Source: Pseudocitrobacter cyperus
GTDB taxonomy: Bacteria > Pseudomonadota > Gammaproteobacteria > Enterobacterales > Enterobacteriaceae
Assembly (NCBI RefSeq): GCF_039889165.1
Contig: NZ_JAYMYY010000001.1
Span: 1,116,001 to 1,180,000, forward strand
Direction: 5' to 3'
DNA: 64,000 bases
The position numbers were made by a program, and so were the translations under genes. This document shows positions 35,866 through 44,404 of the stretch, one piece after another. Position 1 is the first letter of the stretch. Each line of letters begins with the position of its first letter. The notes beneath the pieces were generated by a model. That model was not told the DNA's origin, ran no database searches, and saw only the letters and a list, made by a program, of their open reading frames with translations.

Positions 35866-35888
35866 AAGGGCGTCATGATGACGCCCTT
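35866..35888. repeat. Perfect 11-bp palindrome in the grxA leader
   Basis: AAGGGCGTCAT, one base, ATGACGCCCTT forms a perfect inverted repeat 44 bases before the grxA start. There is no T tract. It could be an operator or an mRNA hairpin. It does not fit the OxyR pattern expected at grxA. Confidence 0.6.
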
Positions 35889-35932
35889 CGCCGTCAGGCT
35901 GAAATGATATTTTTAAGTTGAGGAGAGAAACG

Positions 35933-36196
35933 ATGTTCACCGTAATTTTTGGTCGCCCGGGTTGTCCGTACTGTGTTCGCGCAAAAGAACTGGCTGAAAA
36001 ACTGACGCAGGAACGCGACGACTTCAACTACCGCTACGTTGATATTCACGCGGAAGGCATCAGCAAAGCTGACCTGGAAAAAACAGTAGGCAAACCGGTT
36101 GAGACTGTGCCGCAGATCTTCGTCGATCAGCAACACATTGGCGGGTGCGCAGATTTTGAAGCCTGGGCAAAAGAGACGCTGGGTCTTTACGCCTGA
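35933..36196 (+). CDS. grxA: GrxA, glutaredoxin 1
   Basis: The 87-residue glutaredoxin has the redox pair C11-P-Y-C14 and the glutathione-binding segments TVPQIFVDQQHIGGC and DFEAW. It reduces ribonucleotide reductase and protein disulfides with glutathione. A cysteine replaces the K-12 Tyr after the GG motif (HIGGC). The frame extends five codons upstream, but the ATG at 35933 behind GAGGAGAGAAACG is clear. It is divergent from ybjC. Known OxyR control could not be confirmed from the sequence. Confidence 0.96.
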   Translation: MFTVIFGRPGCPYCVRAKELAEKLTQERDDFNYRYVDIHAEGISKADLEKTVGKPVETVPQIFVDQQHIGGCADFEAWAKETLGLYA

Positions 36197-36202
36197 TTTC
36201 CC

Positions 36203-36227
36203 GACGCCCATCAACAGGGTGGGCGTC
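36203..36227. terminator. Hairpin between convergent grxA and ybjM
   Basis: An 8-base-pair stem (GACGCCCA / TGGGCGTC, 9-base loop) starts seven bases after the grxA stop and touches the ybjM stop. T tracts are weak on both sides, so it may act as a stability hairpin rather than a strong terminator. Confidence 0.55.
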
Positions 36228-36600
36228 AGGCATTACGATTTTTCAGCCGTAATAGCGCAGTCACAAACAGAAAGCACAGCGCACCCAGCGCGCACCAGAA
36301 CACCGCACTGAATAACCACGCCAGCTCCTGCCAGAACGAACGCTCAGAGTAGAAAAACAGCCGCATCATCACCAGACACAAAGGTGCCGCAAGGATCGCC
36401 CCGACCAACGGCCGCAACAACCGTCTTCCAGGAGAGATAAAGCTCGCCACCGCGCCGGGGATCAAAAAGAACAATAACCCCAGTTCAGGCGCACCAGAGG
36501 CACGAAACGCCCCTTTCATGTGCAACAGCAATGAAAAGAAAACCACGATAAAAAGCAGGAAACAGCAGATCACGCCGGTCCAGCCGCGTTCAGATCTCAA
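36226..36600 (-). CDS. ybjM: YbjM, inner-membrane protein of unknown function
   Basis: The 124-residue protein has four hydrophobic segments and matches E. coli YbjM: GVICCFLLFIVVFF, HMKGAFRASG, LLFFLIPGAVASF and FWQELAWLFSAVFWCALGA. Function is unknown. It is convergent with grxA and divergent from ybjL. Confidence 0.9.
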   Translation of the reverse strand: MRSERGWTGVICCFLLFIVVFFSLLLHMKGAFRASGAPELGLLFFLIPGAVASFISPGRRLLRPLVGAILAAPLCLVMMRLFFYSERSFWQELAWLFSAVFWCALGALCFLFVTALLRLKNRNA

Positions 36601-36874
36601 AAGATCCTCCTGAAAAATTCTCTATCAAACTCAACATTTCACCCGTCGGGCGCCCAGTCAGATAAAGCATCTGGCATTCCGTGCCAAAACACTTAAGTAC
36701 AAAAAGCGATTGTTGCTAGCCGAAGTGATAAGGAACGATTAAACTAACGGCTTCAATTTTTTGGTTATTTTGTAGGTACAGAACAGAGGCATTTACGCGG
36801 CTGTCTGAACCAAAACATTAGACTAAATAACCATCTCTTTCAACAAGTTACTGGTAAACAAGAAGTTAGTCTCC

Positions 36875-38560
36875 GTGAATATAAACGTCGCAGATTTGTT
36901 AAATGGGAATTACATCCTGTTATTATTCGTGGTGCTGGCACTTGGCCTTTGCCTGGGGAAATTACGTCTGGGTTCCGTTCAACTCGGTAATTCTATTGGC
37001 GTTTTAGTCGTCTCCCTGTTATTAGGCCAGCAGCATTTCAGTATTAACACCGATGCGCTCAATCTCGGCTTTATGCTGTTTATTTTCTGCGTTGGCGTAG
37101 AAGCCGGGCCTAACTTTTTTTCAATTTTCTTCCGCGACGGCAAAAATTATCTGATGCTGGCGCTGGTGATGGTCGGCAGCGCGCTGCTGATCGCCCTGGG
37201 TCTGGGTAAGCTGTTCGGCTGGGACATCGGCCTGACGGCGGGCATGCTGGCTGGCTCAATGACGTCGACGCCAGTGCTGGTTGGCGCAGGCGATACGCTA
37301 CGCCACTCAGGGATGGAACCCGGGTTGTTGGCCATTGCCCAGGATCACCTGAGCCTCGGCTACGCCCTCACCTATCTGATTGGCCTGGTGAGCCTGATTG
37401 TTGGCGCGCGCTATCTGCCTAAACTGCAACATCAGGATCTGCAAACCAGCGCCCAGCAAATTGCCCGTGAACGTGGGCTGGATACAGACAGCAACCGTAA
37501 AGTCTATCTCCCGGTTATTCGCGCCTATCGCGTTGGCCCGGAACTGGTGGCGTGGGCTGACGGCAAAAACCTGCGCGAACTTGGGATCTACCGCCAGACC
37601 GGCTGCTATATCGAGCGCATCCGCCGCAACGGTATTCTGGCAAACCCGGACGGCGACGCTGTTCTGCAAATGGGCGACGAAATTGCCCTCGTCGGTTATC
37701 CGGACGCCCACGCGCGTCTCGACCCAAGCTTCCGTAATGGTAAAGAGGTCTTCGACCGCGACCTGCTCGACATGCGCATCGTGACTGAAGAGATCGTCGT
37801 TAAGAACCACAATGCCGTCGGTCGCCGCCTGGCACAGCTCAAACTGACCGACCACGGTTGCTTCCTTAACCGCGTGATCCGCAGCCAAATCGAAATGCCT
37901 ATCGACGACAACGTCGTACTGAACAAAGGTGACGTCCTTCAGGTCAGCGGCGACGCGCGACGCGTGAAAACAGTTGCCGATCGCATCGGCTTCGTCTCTA
38001 TTCACAGCCAGGTCACCGACCTGCTGGCCTTCTGCGCCTTCTTTATCGTTGGCCTGATGATCGGCATGATCACCTTCCAGTTCAGCAACTTTAGCTTTGG
38101 CATCGGCAACGCCGCGGGCCTGCTGTTTGCCGGCATCATGCTCGGTTTCCTGCGTGCAAACCATCCGACTTTTGGTTACATCCCGCAGGGCGCGCTGAAT
38201 ATGGTAAAAGAGTTCGGCCTGATGGTGTTTATGGCAGGCGTCGGCTTAAGCGCAGGCAGCGGTATCGGCCATAGTTTGGGTGCCGTCGGCGGGCAGATGC
38301 TGATTGCCGGGCTTATCGTCAGCCTGGTTCCGGTAGTGATCAGCTTCCTGTTTGGCGCATATATCCTGCGAATGAACCGCGCCCTGCTGTTCGGCGCGAT
38401 TATGGGCGCACGTACCTGTGCACCGGCAATGGAAATCATCAGCGATACAGCCCGAAGCAACATTCCTGCGCTCGGCTACGCCGGAACCTACGCCATCGCT
38501 AACGTATTGTTAACCCTGGCAGGTACGCTAATTATCATCATCTGGCCTGGGCTAGGATAA
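36875..38560 (+). CDS. ybjL: YbjL, AspT/YidE-family transporter with two RCK_C domains
   Basis: The 561-residue protein equals E. coli YbjL. Two blocks of about five or six helices (about 5-185 and 385-561) flank a cytoplasmic region with two TrkA-C (RCK_C) domains (about 200-375). Symmetric AAE-type motifs occur as AGSMTSTPVLVGA and MGARTCAPAMEII. Homology to the aspartate:alanine exchanger AspT suggests a carboxylate or amino-acid antiporter; the substrate is unknown. It begins with GTG at 36875. The 274-base leader is AT-rich and holds the divergent ybjM/ybjL promoters. Confidence 0.93.
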   Translation: MNINVADLLNGNYILLLFVVLALGLCLGKLRLGSVQLGNSIGVLVVSLLLGQQHFSINTDALNLGFMLFIFCVGVEAGPNFFSIFFRDGKNYLMLALVMVGSALLIALGLGKLFGWDIGLTAGMLAGSMTSTPVLVGAGDTLRHSGMEPGLLAIAQDHLSLGYALTYLIGLVSLIVGARYLPKLQHQDLQTSAQQIARERGLDTDSNRKVYLPVIRAYRVGPELVAWADGKNLRELGIYRQTGCYIERIRRNGILANPDGDAVLQMGDEIALVGYPDAHARLDPSFRNGKEVFDRDLLDMRIVTEEIVVKNHNAVGRRLAQLKLTDHGCFLNRVIRSQIEMPIDDNVVLNKGDVLQVSGDARRVKTVADRIGFVSIHSQVTDLLAFCAFFIVGLMIGMITFQFSNFSFGIGNAAGLLFAGIMLGFLRANHPTFGYIPQGALNMVKEFGLMVFMAGVGLSAGSGIGHSLGAVGGQMLIAGLIVSLVPVVISFLFGAYILRMNRALLFGAIMGARTCAPAMEIISDTARSNIPALGYAGTYAIANVLLTLAGTLIIIIWPGLG

Positions 38561-38602
38561 TTCTTAGACTTAATTGTTTAGAAAAATTTTTGGGGATACA
38601 GA

Positions 38603-38630
38603 GAACTTTTCGCATAAGCGTCAGTCATAA
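38603..38630 (+). promoter_or_regulatory. Sigma-E promoter of rybB
   Basis: The -35 GAACTT (38603-38608), a 15-base spacer and the -10 GTCATAA (38624-38630) match the sigma-E consensus. Transcription would start at 38636, the first base of RybB, 5 bases past the -10. Confidence 0.85.
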
Positions 38631-38635
38631 CTTAT

Positions 38636-38717
38636 GCCACTGCTTTTCTTTGATGTCCCCATTTTGTGGAGCCCATCAACCCCGCCAGATTTGGTTCAAG
38701 GTTGATGGGTTTTTTGT
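38636..38717 (+). ncRNA. rybB: RybB, sigma-E-dependent Hfq-binding small RNA
   Basis: The sequence from GCCACTGCTTTTCTTTGATG onward is almost identical to E. coli RybB. The 5' seed (first 16 bases) that pairs with outer-membrane-protein mRNAs is intact. The 3' end is the terminator CCCATCAACC ... GGTTGATGGG followed by six T residues. RybB shuts off ompC, ompW and other porin mRNAs during envelope stress. It lies between ybjL and convergent rcdA, exactly as in E. coli. The only visible divergence is in the terminator loop (CCAGATTTGG). Confidence 0.95.
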
Positions 38718-38720
38718 TTT

Positions 38721-39269
38721 CTACATCCCCTCTCCCGCAATCCGCCCCACCTTCTCCCGTATCTGCGCCTTCGTCAGCGGCTGGCGGTCGGTGACGAAAT
38801 GCAGCGTCATGCCTTCAATAAAGGCATCCAGCGCGCGGGCGGTGGCCGGGTCGAACCACTGTTCCAGCGTTTGCTGGCTGCGCTGCATCCAGTTTTGCAT
38901 TACGCCTTTTAAGGCGGGTCGGTTGCTGGCGAAAGCATACAACTGATACATCAATGTCATATTACGCGGCGTCGTCACTTCACTGCTGAAGATAAGCTGG
39001 GTGATGGCGTCACAGGCCTGCGCTCGGTTCTCCACTTTGCGGAAAAAGTCGCGATACTCCTGCGACATACGCTCGGTAAATACGGTGAATGCCTCCACCA
39101 GCAGCGCCTCAATGCCGTCGAAGTAATAGGTCATCGAGCCCAGCGGGACGTCCGCATAACTGGCAATCTTGCGGTGCGTTACCGCGCTGATACCATGGGC
39201 AGAAATCGTTTCCAGCGTGGCGTCCAGGATATGTTCCCGACGCTGCGGGTCGTTGGGTCGGCGAGCCAT
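38721..39269 (-). CDS. rcdA: RcdA (YbjK), TetR-family regulator
   Basis: The 182-residue regulator has an N-terminal TetR helix-turn-helix (HILDATLETISAHGISAVTH, then SYADVPLGSMTYYFDG). The ligand domain ends with DAFIEGMTLHFVTDRQPL. In E. coli RcdA activates csgD and stress-response genes and controls biofilm formation. Its stop lies directly beside the rybB terminator. It is divergent from ybjJ, which it may regulate. Confidence 0.92.
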   Translation of the reverse strand: MARRPNDPQRREHILDATLETISAHGISAVTHRKIASYADVPLGSMTYYFDGIEALLVEAFTVFTERMSQEYRDFFRKVENRAQACDAITQLIFSSEVTTPRNMTLMYQLYAFASNRPALKGVMQNWMQRSQQTLEQWFDPATARALDAFIEGMTLHFVTDRQPLTKAQIREKVGRIAGEGM

Positions 39270-39338
39270 ATTTCTCCTCGTTTGTTTATGTACAAATGTA
39301 CATAGCCTTGCTAGTGTTGTCGCATTATTTCTTTATTT

Positions 39339-40553
39339 ATGCGAATGGATAACCACGTGACGCCCCGCAAAGCCCTTCAGTTGCGCATGTATGCGCTGTT
39401 TATGTTCTTCTTTTTACCGGGTTTACTGATGGCTTCCTGGGCCACGCGCACGCCTGCTATCCGCGATATTTTATCGCTGTCGACGGCTGAAATGGGCATT
39501 GTGCTGTTCGGGCTGTCGGTCGGGTCGATGAGCGGTATTCTGTGTTCAGCCCCGTTAGTGAAGCGTTTTGGTACACGTAAGGTGATCCGTACCACCATGT
39601 CCTGCGCGGTCATCGGGATGTTTATTTTAAGCATCGCGCTCTGGTTCAGCTCCGCCTGGATCTTCGCGGCCGGCCTGGCCGTATTTGGCGGGAGTTTTGG
39701 CGCAGCAGAAGTGGCGATTAACGTCGAAGGGGCGGCCGTAGAACAGGAGATGCAAAAAACCGTGCTGCCGATGATGCATGGTTTTTACAGCTTCGGCACC
39801 CTGGTGGGCGCAGGTGTCGGGATGGCGCTTACCGCCTTCGGTTTGCCCGCCATGTTGCACATCGGGCTGGCGGCGTTAGTGGGGATTGCCCCCATCGCCA
39901 TTGCCATTCGGGCGATCCCGGATGGGACAGGCAAAAACGCCGCCGATGGTACGCAGCATAACGAAAAAGGTGTCCCTTTCTGGCGTGATATGCAGTTGAT
40001 GCTGATTGGCGTGGTTGTGCTGGCGATGGCGTTCGCCGAAGGTTCTGCAAACGACTGGTTGCCGTTACTGATGGTTGACGGGCACGGTTTTAGCCCAAAA
40101 TCCGGTGCGCTGATCTACGCCGGTTTCACACTGGGGATGACCATTGGGCGTTTCACCGGCGGTTGGTTCATCGATCGCTACAGCCGTGTAACGGTCGTCC
40201 GCGCCAGCGCGCTGATGGGTGCACTCGGCATTGCGCTAATTATCTTTGTGGATGTTGACTGGGTAGCGGGTGTATCGGTCATTCTGTGGGGGCTGGGCGC
40301 ATCGCTGGGCTTCCCGTTAACGATTTCCGCGGCCAGCGATACCGGCCCCGATGCCCCGACGCGCGTCAGCGTGGTGGCCACGACAGGTTATCTTGCATTT
40401 CTTGTCGGGCCGCCGCTGCTGGGATTCCTCGGTGAACATTACGGTCTGCGCAGCGCCATGCTCGCGGTACTGGCGCTGGTACTGGTTGCTGCCCTGGTCG
40501 CACGAGCGGTCGCCAAACCTGAACCCAACGTTGTGATGGAGAATAATGGATGA
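39339..40553 (+). CDS. ybjJ: YbjJ, major-facilitator-superfamily transporter
   Basis: The protein of about 404 residues has twelve predicted helices. The MFS loop motif is seen as VKRFGTRKV (loop 2-3) and repeated as FIDRYSRVTVV. It matches E. coli YbjJ along its length (FFFLPGLLMASWATRTPAIRD, AEVAINVEGAAVEQEM, EGSANDWLPLLMVDGHGF). The substrate is unknown. The exact start is uncertain: ATG 39339, ATG 39345 or GTG 39357 are all possible and none has a strong ribosome site. It overlaps ybjI by 4 bases (ATGA). Confidence 0.9.
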   Translation: MRMDNHVTPRKALQLRMYALFMFFFLPGLLMASWATRTPAIRDILSLSTAEMGIVLFGLSVGSMSGILCSAPLVKRFGTRKVIRTTMSCAVIGMFILSIALWFSSAWIFAAGLAVFGGSFGAAEVAINVEGAAVEQEMQKTVLPMMHGFYSFGTLVGAGVGMALTAFGLPAMLHIGLAALVGIAPIAIAIRAIPDGTGKNAADGTQHNEKGVPFWRDMQLMLIGVVVLAMAFAEGSANDWLPLLMVDGHGFSPKSGALIYAGFTLGMTIGRFTGGWFIDRYSRVTVVRASALMGALGIALIIFVDVDWVAGVSVILWGLGASLGFPLTISAASDTGPDAPTRVSVVATTGYLAFLVGPPLLGFLGEHYGLRSAMLAVLALVLVAALVARAVAKPEPNVVMENNG

Positions 40554-41362
40554 GTATTAAACTAATTGCAGTCGACATGGATGGCACCTTCCTCAGCGAT
40601 ACAAAAACGTATAATCGCGAGCGCTTCCTTGATCAGTATCAGCGTATGAAACAACAGGGGATCCGCTTCGTCGTCGCCAGCGGTAACCAGTACTATCAGC
40701 TCATCTCTTTCTTCCCGGAGATAGTCGATGAAATTGCTTTCGTTGCCGAAAACGGCGGCTGGGTCGTCGACGCGGGGGAAGATATCTTCAATAGCAGTAT
40801 CCCTTCACGCCACTTCCGGGATGTAGTCCGTTTTCTGCAAACCCATACTGAACTGGAAATCATCGCCTGTGGTAAACAGAGTGCCTATACGCTGAAAAGC
40901 TATAATAATGGGTTTAAAGAAATCGCCGCTCGCTACTATCATCGTCTTGAACAGGTCGATAACTTCGACAATATTAACGACACTTTCCTCAAGTTTGGCC
41001 TCAACGTACCCGACACGCTGGTGCCTGAGATGCAAAAACTGATTCATGCGGAAGTGGGCGATATGCTCACCGCCGTCACCACGGGTCACGGCAGCATCGA
41101 TCTTATCGTTCCGGGCGTCCACAAAGCGAACGGGCTGCGACTGCTTCAGGCGCGCTGGGGAGTGGATGACAGCGAAGTGCTGGCCTTTGGCGACAGCGGC
41201 AATGACATTGAAATGTTGCAGCAGTCCGGTTACGGCTTTGCGATGGCCAATGCTTCCGACGTGGTGAAATCCGTCGCAAAATATCGTGCGGCGCATAATA
41301 ACGAAGAAGGCGTACTGGACGTTATTGAAAAAGCACTTAACGGTGAAGCGCCGTTCGCCTGA
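40550..41362 (+). CDS. ybjI: YbjI, HAD-superfamily (Cof-type) sugar phosphatase
   Basis: The 270-residue HAD phosphatase carries motif I IAVDMDGTFLSD (catalytic Asp pair), motif II VVASGNQY, the motif III Lys in DLIVPGVHKANGL and motif IV LAFGDSGNDIEML. The C2-type Cof cap lies between motifs II and III. E. coli YbjI (5-amino-6-(5-phospho-D-ribitylamino)uracil / FMN phosphatase activity) dephosphorylates small phosphometabolites. It is translationally coupled to the MFS gene ybjJ, so export and dephosphorylation of a related compound are plausible but unproven. Confidence 0.94.
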   Translation: MSIKLIAVDMDGTFLSDTKTYNRERFLDQYQRMKQQGIRFVVASGNQYYQLISFFPEIVDEIAFVAENGGWVVDAGEDIFNSSIPSRHFRDVVRFLQTHTELEIIACGKQSAYTLKSYNNGFKEIAARYYHRLEQVDNFDNINDTFLKFGLNVPDTLVPEMQKLIHAEVGDMLTAVTTGHGSIDLIVPGVHKANGLRLLQARWGVDDSEVLAFGDSGNDIEMLQQSGYGFAMANASDVVKSVAKYRAAHNNEEGVLDVIEKALNGEAPFA

Positions 41363-41366
41363 AAGA

Positions 41367-41388
41367 TGCCCGGCAGAATAGCCGGGCA
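41367..41388. terminator. Hairpin between convergent ybjI and mdfA
   Basis: TGCCCGGC, six bases, GCCGGGCA forms a perfect 8-base-pair stem four bases after the ybjI stop. No long T run is present, so it is a weak or bidirectional terminator. In K-12 ybjH occupies this junction. Confidence 0.6.
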
Positions 41389-41397
41389 CAGATATGA

Positions 41398-42630
41398 TTA
41401 CGGCTGGTTGCTACTACCTACGTTCCGATCCTTAAGAAAGAACACAACCGCCACCAGCCACAGCACGCCGTTCGCCAGGTTAAAGAGGCTGAACAGGCCA
41501 TTTCCGCCCTGCAGGTACATATGCTTGCTCAGTTCAATGCCGACAGTAAAAATCAGCATCTGCAACATGCCCATCGCCGCAGAGACGGTGCCTTTACTCA
41601 TATCGCTTGCAAATAAGGTCAAACGCACCAGCCCCGCATTTGCCACACCAATACCAAATGCATAAACACTCAGCCCCGCCGTCATCCACAAATAGGCGTG
41701 GGAGGAGACCACCGTTGCCGCCGCAGCAAGAATGAGCCCGGCCATAATCGGCCAGCCGCCCATGATGATCAATGAACGCACGGAACGACGTGACGTCAGG
41801 CGCGCGAGTGTCAGATTACCGGCAATCAGCGCGCCGAAAATAGGCACCTGCAACAGGCCGTACTCATAACTGCTGGCCTGCTCGCCGCTGATAATAATCA
41901 CCGGCGACTGCGCAATCCACGCCAGTAGCGGCAGGCTGACGAACCCCGTCGCCAGCGCCCCGGCGAGGAAACGTCCGTTCTTCAGCACCTGCGCATAATC
42001 ACGCCCCAGCTCACCCAGAGAGAGTTTTTCACCAATACGTGTCGCCGTTTCCGGCATTGCGCGGAACAAGCCGCCAAAAGCGACAACAGAAAGTAGCGCG
42101 AACAGCACGAACATGCCTTCCCACGGGGCAACATGAACCCACGCCGCCCCGACCAGCGGGCCGAGTAGTGGCGCAATCAACGCCACGTTCGCCATCAGCG
42201 CGGTGATTTTAATACAGGTTGCTTCGTCGAAGGATTCCTGAATCGCTGCGTAGCCCACTGCGCCGATAAAGCACAAGCTGACTCCCTGCAGGAAACGCAG
42301 GAAAATAAACTGTTCAATGTTCTGCACCAGCAGCGTGGCAAGACAGGTGACGATAAACCAGACCACGCCGGTTAACATCACCGGACGACGGCCAATACGA
42401 TCCGACAGCGGCCCAAGCAGCCACTGTAAGAACATCCCACCGGCCATATAGGCTGTCATCGAGGTGGGAACCCACTCATTGCCCGCATTGAATTGATCCA
42501 CCACAGCCAGCATGCCCGGCTGGATCATATCGTTGCCGATATAGGTAGAAAATTCGTACAGCACCAGACAGAGCGGAAAAAGCAGCGCCTGACGGCCCAG
42601 ACGTTTGCCGGAAAGAGAGGTATGACTCAT
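41398..42630 (-). CDS. mdfA: MdfA (Cmr), multidrug efflux MFS transporter
   Basis: The 410-residue transporter equals E. coli MdfA. The membrane acidic residues Glu26 and Asp34 lie in the YEFSTYIGNDMIQPG motif of helix 1. The loop motif is LGPLSDRIGRRPVML. It exports chloramphenicol, quaternary ammonium compounds and other drugs by proton antiport, and contributes to alkaline pH tolerance. It is monocistronic, convergent with ybjI and divergent from ybjG. Confidence 0.96.
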   Translation of the reverse strand: MSHTSLSGKRLGRQALLFPLCLVLYEFSTYIGNDMIQPGMLAVVDQFNAGNEWVPTSMTAYMAGGMFLQWLLGPLSDRIGRRPVMLTGVVWFIVTCLATLLVQNIEQFIFLRFLQGVSLCFIGAVGYAAIQESFDEATCIKITALMANVALIAPLLGPLVGAAWVHVAPWEGMFVLFALLSVVAFGGLFRAMPETATRIGEKLSLGELGRDYAQVLKNGRFLAGALATGFVSLPLLAWIAQSPVIIISGEQASSYEYGLLQVPIFGALIAGNLTLARLTSRRSVRSLIIMGGWPIMAGLILAAAATVVSSHAYLWMTAGLSVYAFGIGVANAGLVRLTLFASDMSKGTVSAAMGMLQMLIFTVGIELSKHMYLQGGNGLFSLFNLANGVLWLVAVVFFLKDRNVGSSNQP

Positions 42631-42735
42631 TGCGAATAGCTAACTCAGTATAAAAGAGGCGCAGTTTAATCAAAGCCACGTAGTGACGATAGTAAATTAT
42701 CGCTCACACGTAATATTTTCGCACATTTTCACTCG

Positions 42736-42752
42736 TTTAAGGTTTGCTTAAC
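42736..42752 (+). promoter_or_regulatory. Probable PmrA (BasR) box of ybjG
   Basis: TTTAAG, five bases, CTTAAC matches the PmrA direct repeat YTTAAK-N5-YTTAAK with one mismatch in the last base. A TATACT -10 element follows at 42763-42768, ten bases later, so the box sits at the -35 position as expected for an activator. ybjG is a PmrA-regulated gene in Salmonella and E. coli. Confidence 0.65.
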
Positions 42753-42896
42753 CTTGCCTGCGTATACTGAGGCAAATTCAAAGAGTTAGTTTAAATTGCT
42801 CGCAAGCGCCGGTGGAATTAAGACAATCCCCCTTTACCGCTGCGGTTAAGCTTTTTAAGGTATCGGTCATTAATCTGTCATAAAAGTCTGGATGTT

Positions 42897-43505
42897 ATGC
42901 TGGAAACCCTGAATCACGAACTCTTTGCGCTGATTAATGCCACGCCGGCTTCAGCGCAATGGCTGATAGCCCTCGCGACCTTTATCGCCCGCGACCTCAT
43001 CTCAATCGTCCCCTTTCTGGCCGTTGCGCTCTGGCTATGGGGGCCGAAGCAGCATGTCTGCGCGCAGCGCCAGTTGGTGGTAAAAACTGCGCTGGCGATT
43101 GCCGTCAGCCTGACGCTTTCATGGGTTATCGGTCATCTGTTCCCGCACGATCGCCCCTTTGTCGAGGGCATGGGTTACAACTTCCTGCCCCATGCGGCAG
43201 ATGATTCTTTCCCAAGCGATCACGGCACGGTGATTTTCACCTTTGCGCTGGCATTCCTGCTCTGGCATCGTCTGTGGTCTGGCGCAGTACTGATGGCAAT
43301 TGCCTGCGCGATTGCCTGGTCGCGCGTTTATCTGGGCGTTCACTGGCCGATGGATATGCTCGGCGGTTTCATCAGCGGGCTTATTGGCTGCCTGACCTCA
43401 CAGATGCTCTGGCACCGTTTTGGCGCACAAGTATACCTGCGTCTACAATCGCTCTATCGCATGCTGTTTTCCCTGCCCATCCGTAAAGGCTGGGTGCGTG
43501 ACTAA
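42897..43505 (+). CDS. ybjG: YbjG, undecaprenyl-diphosphate phosphatase (PAP2 family)
   Basis: The 202-residue inner-membrane protein has about six helices and the three PAP2 motifs: PHDRPFVEG, PSDHG, and SRVYLGVHWPMDMLGG. It dephosphorylates undecaprenyl pyrophosphate on the periplasmic side, recycling the lipid carrier of cell-wall and O-antigen synthesis, as do BacA and PgpB; overexpression gives bacitracin resistance. A probable PmrA box precedes it, linking it to lipid A modification and cationic peptide resistance. Confidence 0.95.
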   Translation: MLETLNHELFALINATPASAQWLIALATFIARDLISIVPFLAVALWLWGPKQHVCAQRQLVVKTALAIAVSLTLSWVIGHLFPHDRPFVEGMGYNFLPHAADDSFPSDHGTVIFTFALAFLLWHRLWSGAVLMAIACAIAWSRVYLGVHWPMDMLGGFISGLIGCLTSQMLWHRFGAQVYLRLQSLYRMLFSLPIRKGWVRD

Positions 43506-43574
43506 GCCGTCAGGCGCAGGTAATATGGCAGGCTGACTCCGGCGCCCTGCCGGAGCTGGCCCGGTAGAGGAAAC

Positions 43575-44333
43575 ATGGAAACACGACGCGACGATCGGAT
43601 TGGTCAACTCATTCAGGCATTAAAGCGCAGCGATAAACTGCATCTTAAAGAAGCCGCAGCACTGCTGGGCGTTTCAGAAATGACGGTTCGCCGTGACCTG
43701 AACAGCCAAAGCGGGCCTGTCGTGCTGCTTGGCGGATATATTGTTCTTGAGCCGCGCAGCGCTTCACATTATCTGTTAAGCGATCAAAAAACGCGTCTGG
43801 TGGATGAAAAGAAGCGCGCGTCCCAGCATGCTGCGCAGTTGTTGAAAGCACACCAGATGGCCTTTTTTGACTGCGGTACGACGACACCGTGGATCATTGA
43901 CGCTATTGATAATGAGCTGCCTTTTACCGGCGTTTGCTATTCACTGAATACCTTTCTGGCGTTGCAGGAAAAACCACACTGTAAGGTCATCCTCTGCGGC
44001 GGTGAATTTCACGCCAGTAACGCGATTTTTAAACCGCTAAGTGAACAGGATACGCTGACCCATCTCTGCCCGGATATCGCCTTTTATTCAGCGGCTGGCA
44101 TCGACATTGTTCAGGGTGCAACCTGCTTTAATCTCGAAGAATTACCAGTAAAACACTGGGCGATGCGTCAGGCGCGCTACCACGTGCTGGTGGCGGATCA
44201 CAGTAAATTTGGTAAGGTACGCCCGGCAAGAATGGGGGCGCTGGAGAAGTTTGATGTACTGGTAAGTGATGCAGCACCGGAACGGGCTTTACTGGATTAC
44301 TGCAAAGAAAAGAATATTGAAATGGTGTGGTAA
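43575..44333 (+). CDS. deoR: DeoR, deoxyribonucleoside operon repressor
   Basis: The 252-residue protein equals E. coli DeoR. The N-terminal helix-turn-helix is LKEAAALLGVSEMTVRRDL. The sugar-binding DeoRC domain carries FDCGTTTPWIIDAID, ILCGGEFHASNAIF and VLVADHSKFGKV. It represses deoCABD, nupG and tsx, and is induced by deoxyribose-5-phosphate. It follows ybjG by 70 bases behind AGAGGAAAC and may be partly co-transcribed with it. Confidence 0.95.
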   Translation: METRRDDRIGQLIQALKRSDKLHLKEAAALLGVSEMTVRRDLNSQSGPVVLLGGYIVLEPRSASHYLLSDQKTRLVDEKKRASQHAAQLLKAHQMAFFDCGTTTPWIIDAIDNELPFTGVCYSLNTFLALQEKPHCKVILCGGEFHASNAIFKPLSEQDTLTHLCPDIAFYSAAGIDIVQGATCFNLEELPVKHWAMRQARYHVLVADHSKFGKVRPARMGALEKFDVLVSDAAPERALLDYCKEKNIEMVW

Positions 44334-44342
44334 ACGTGAGAG

Positions 44343-44376
44343 TTAGCATCATACGGATGACACCGTATGATGCTAA
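44343..44376. terminator. Perfect 14-bp hairpin after deoR
   Basis: TTAGCATCATACGG, loop ATGACA, CCGTATGATGCTAA is a perfect inverted repeat nine bases after the deoR stop and before the convergent small gene. No T tract follows. It probably terminates or stabilises both transcripts. Confidence 0.65.
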
Positions 44377-44404
44377 TTACGCGTTCAGGTGACGAATAAT
44401 ATAT

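Noticed and set aside
37307..38164. 285-codon minus-strand frame inside ybjL
   Set aside because: It is the antisense of a conserved transporter gene with a high-GC third-position bias; no ribosome site is seen.
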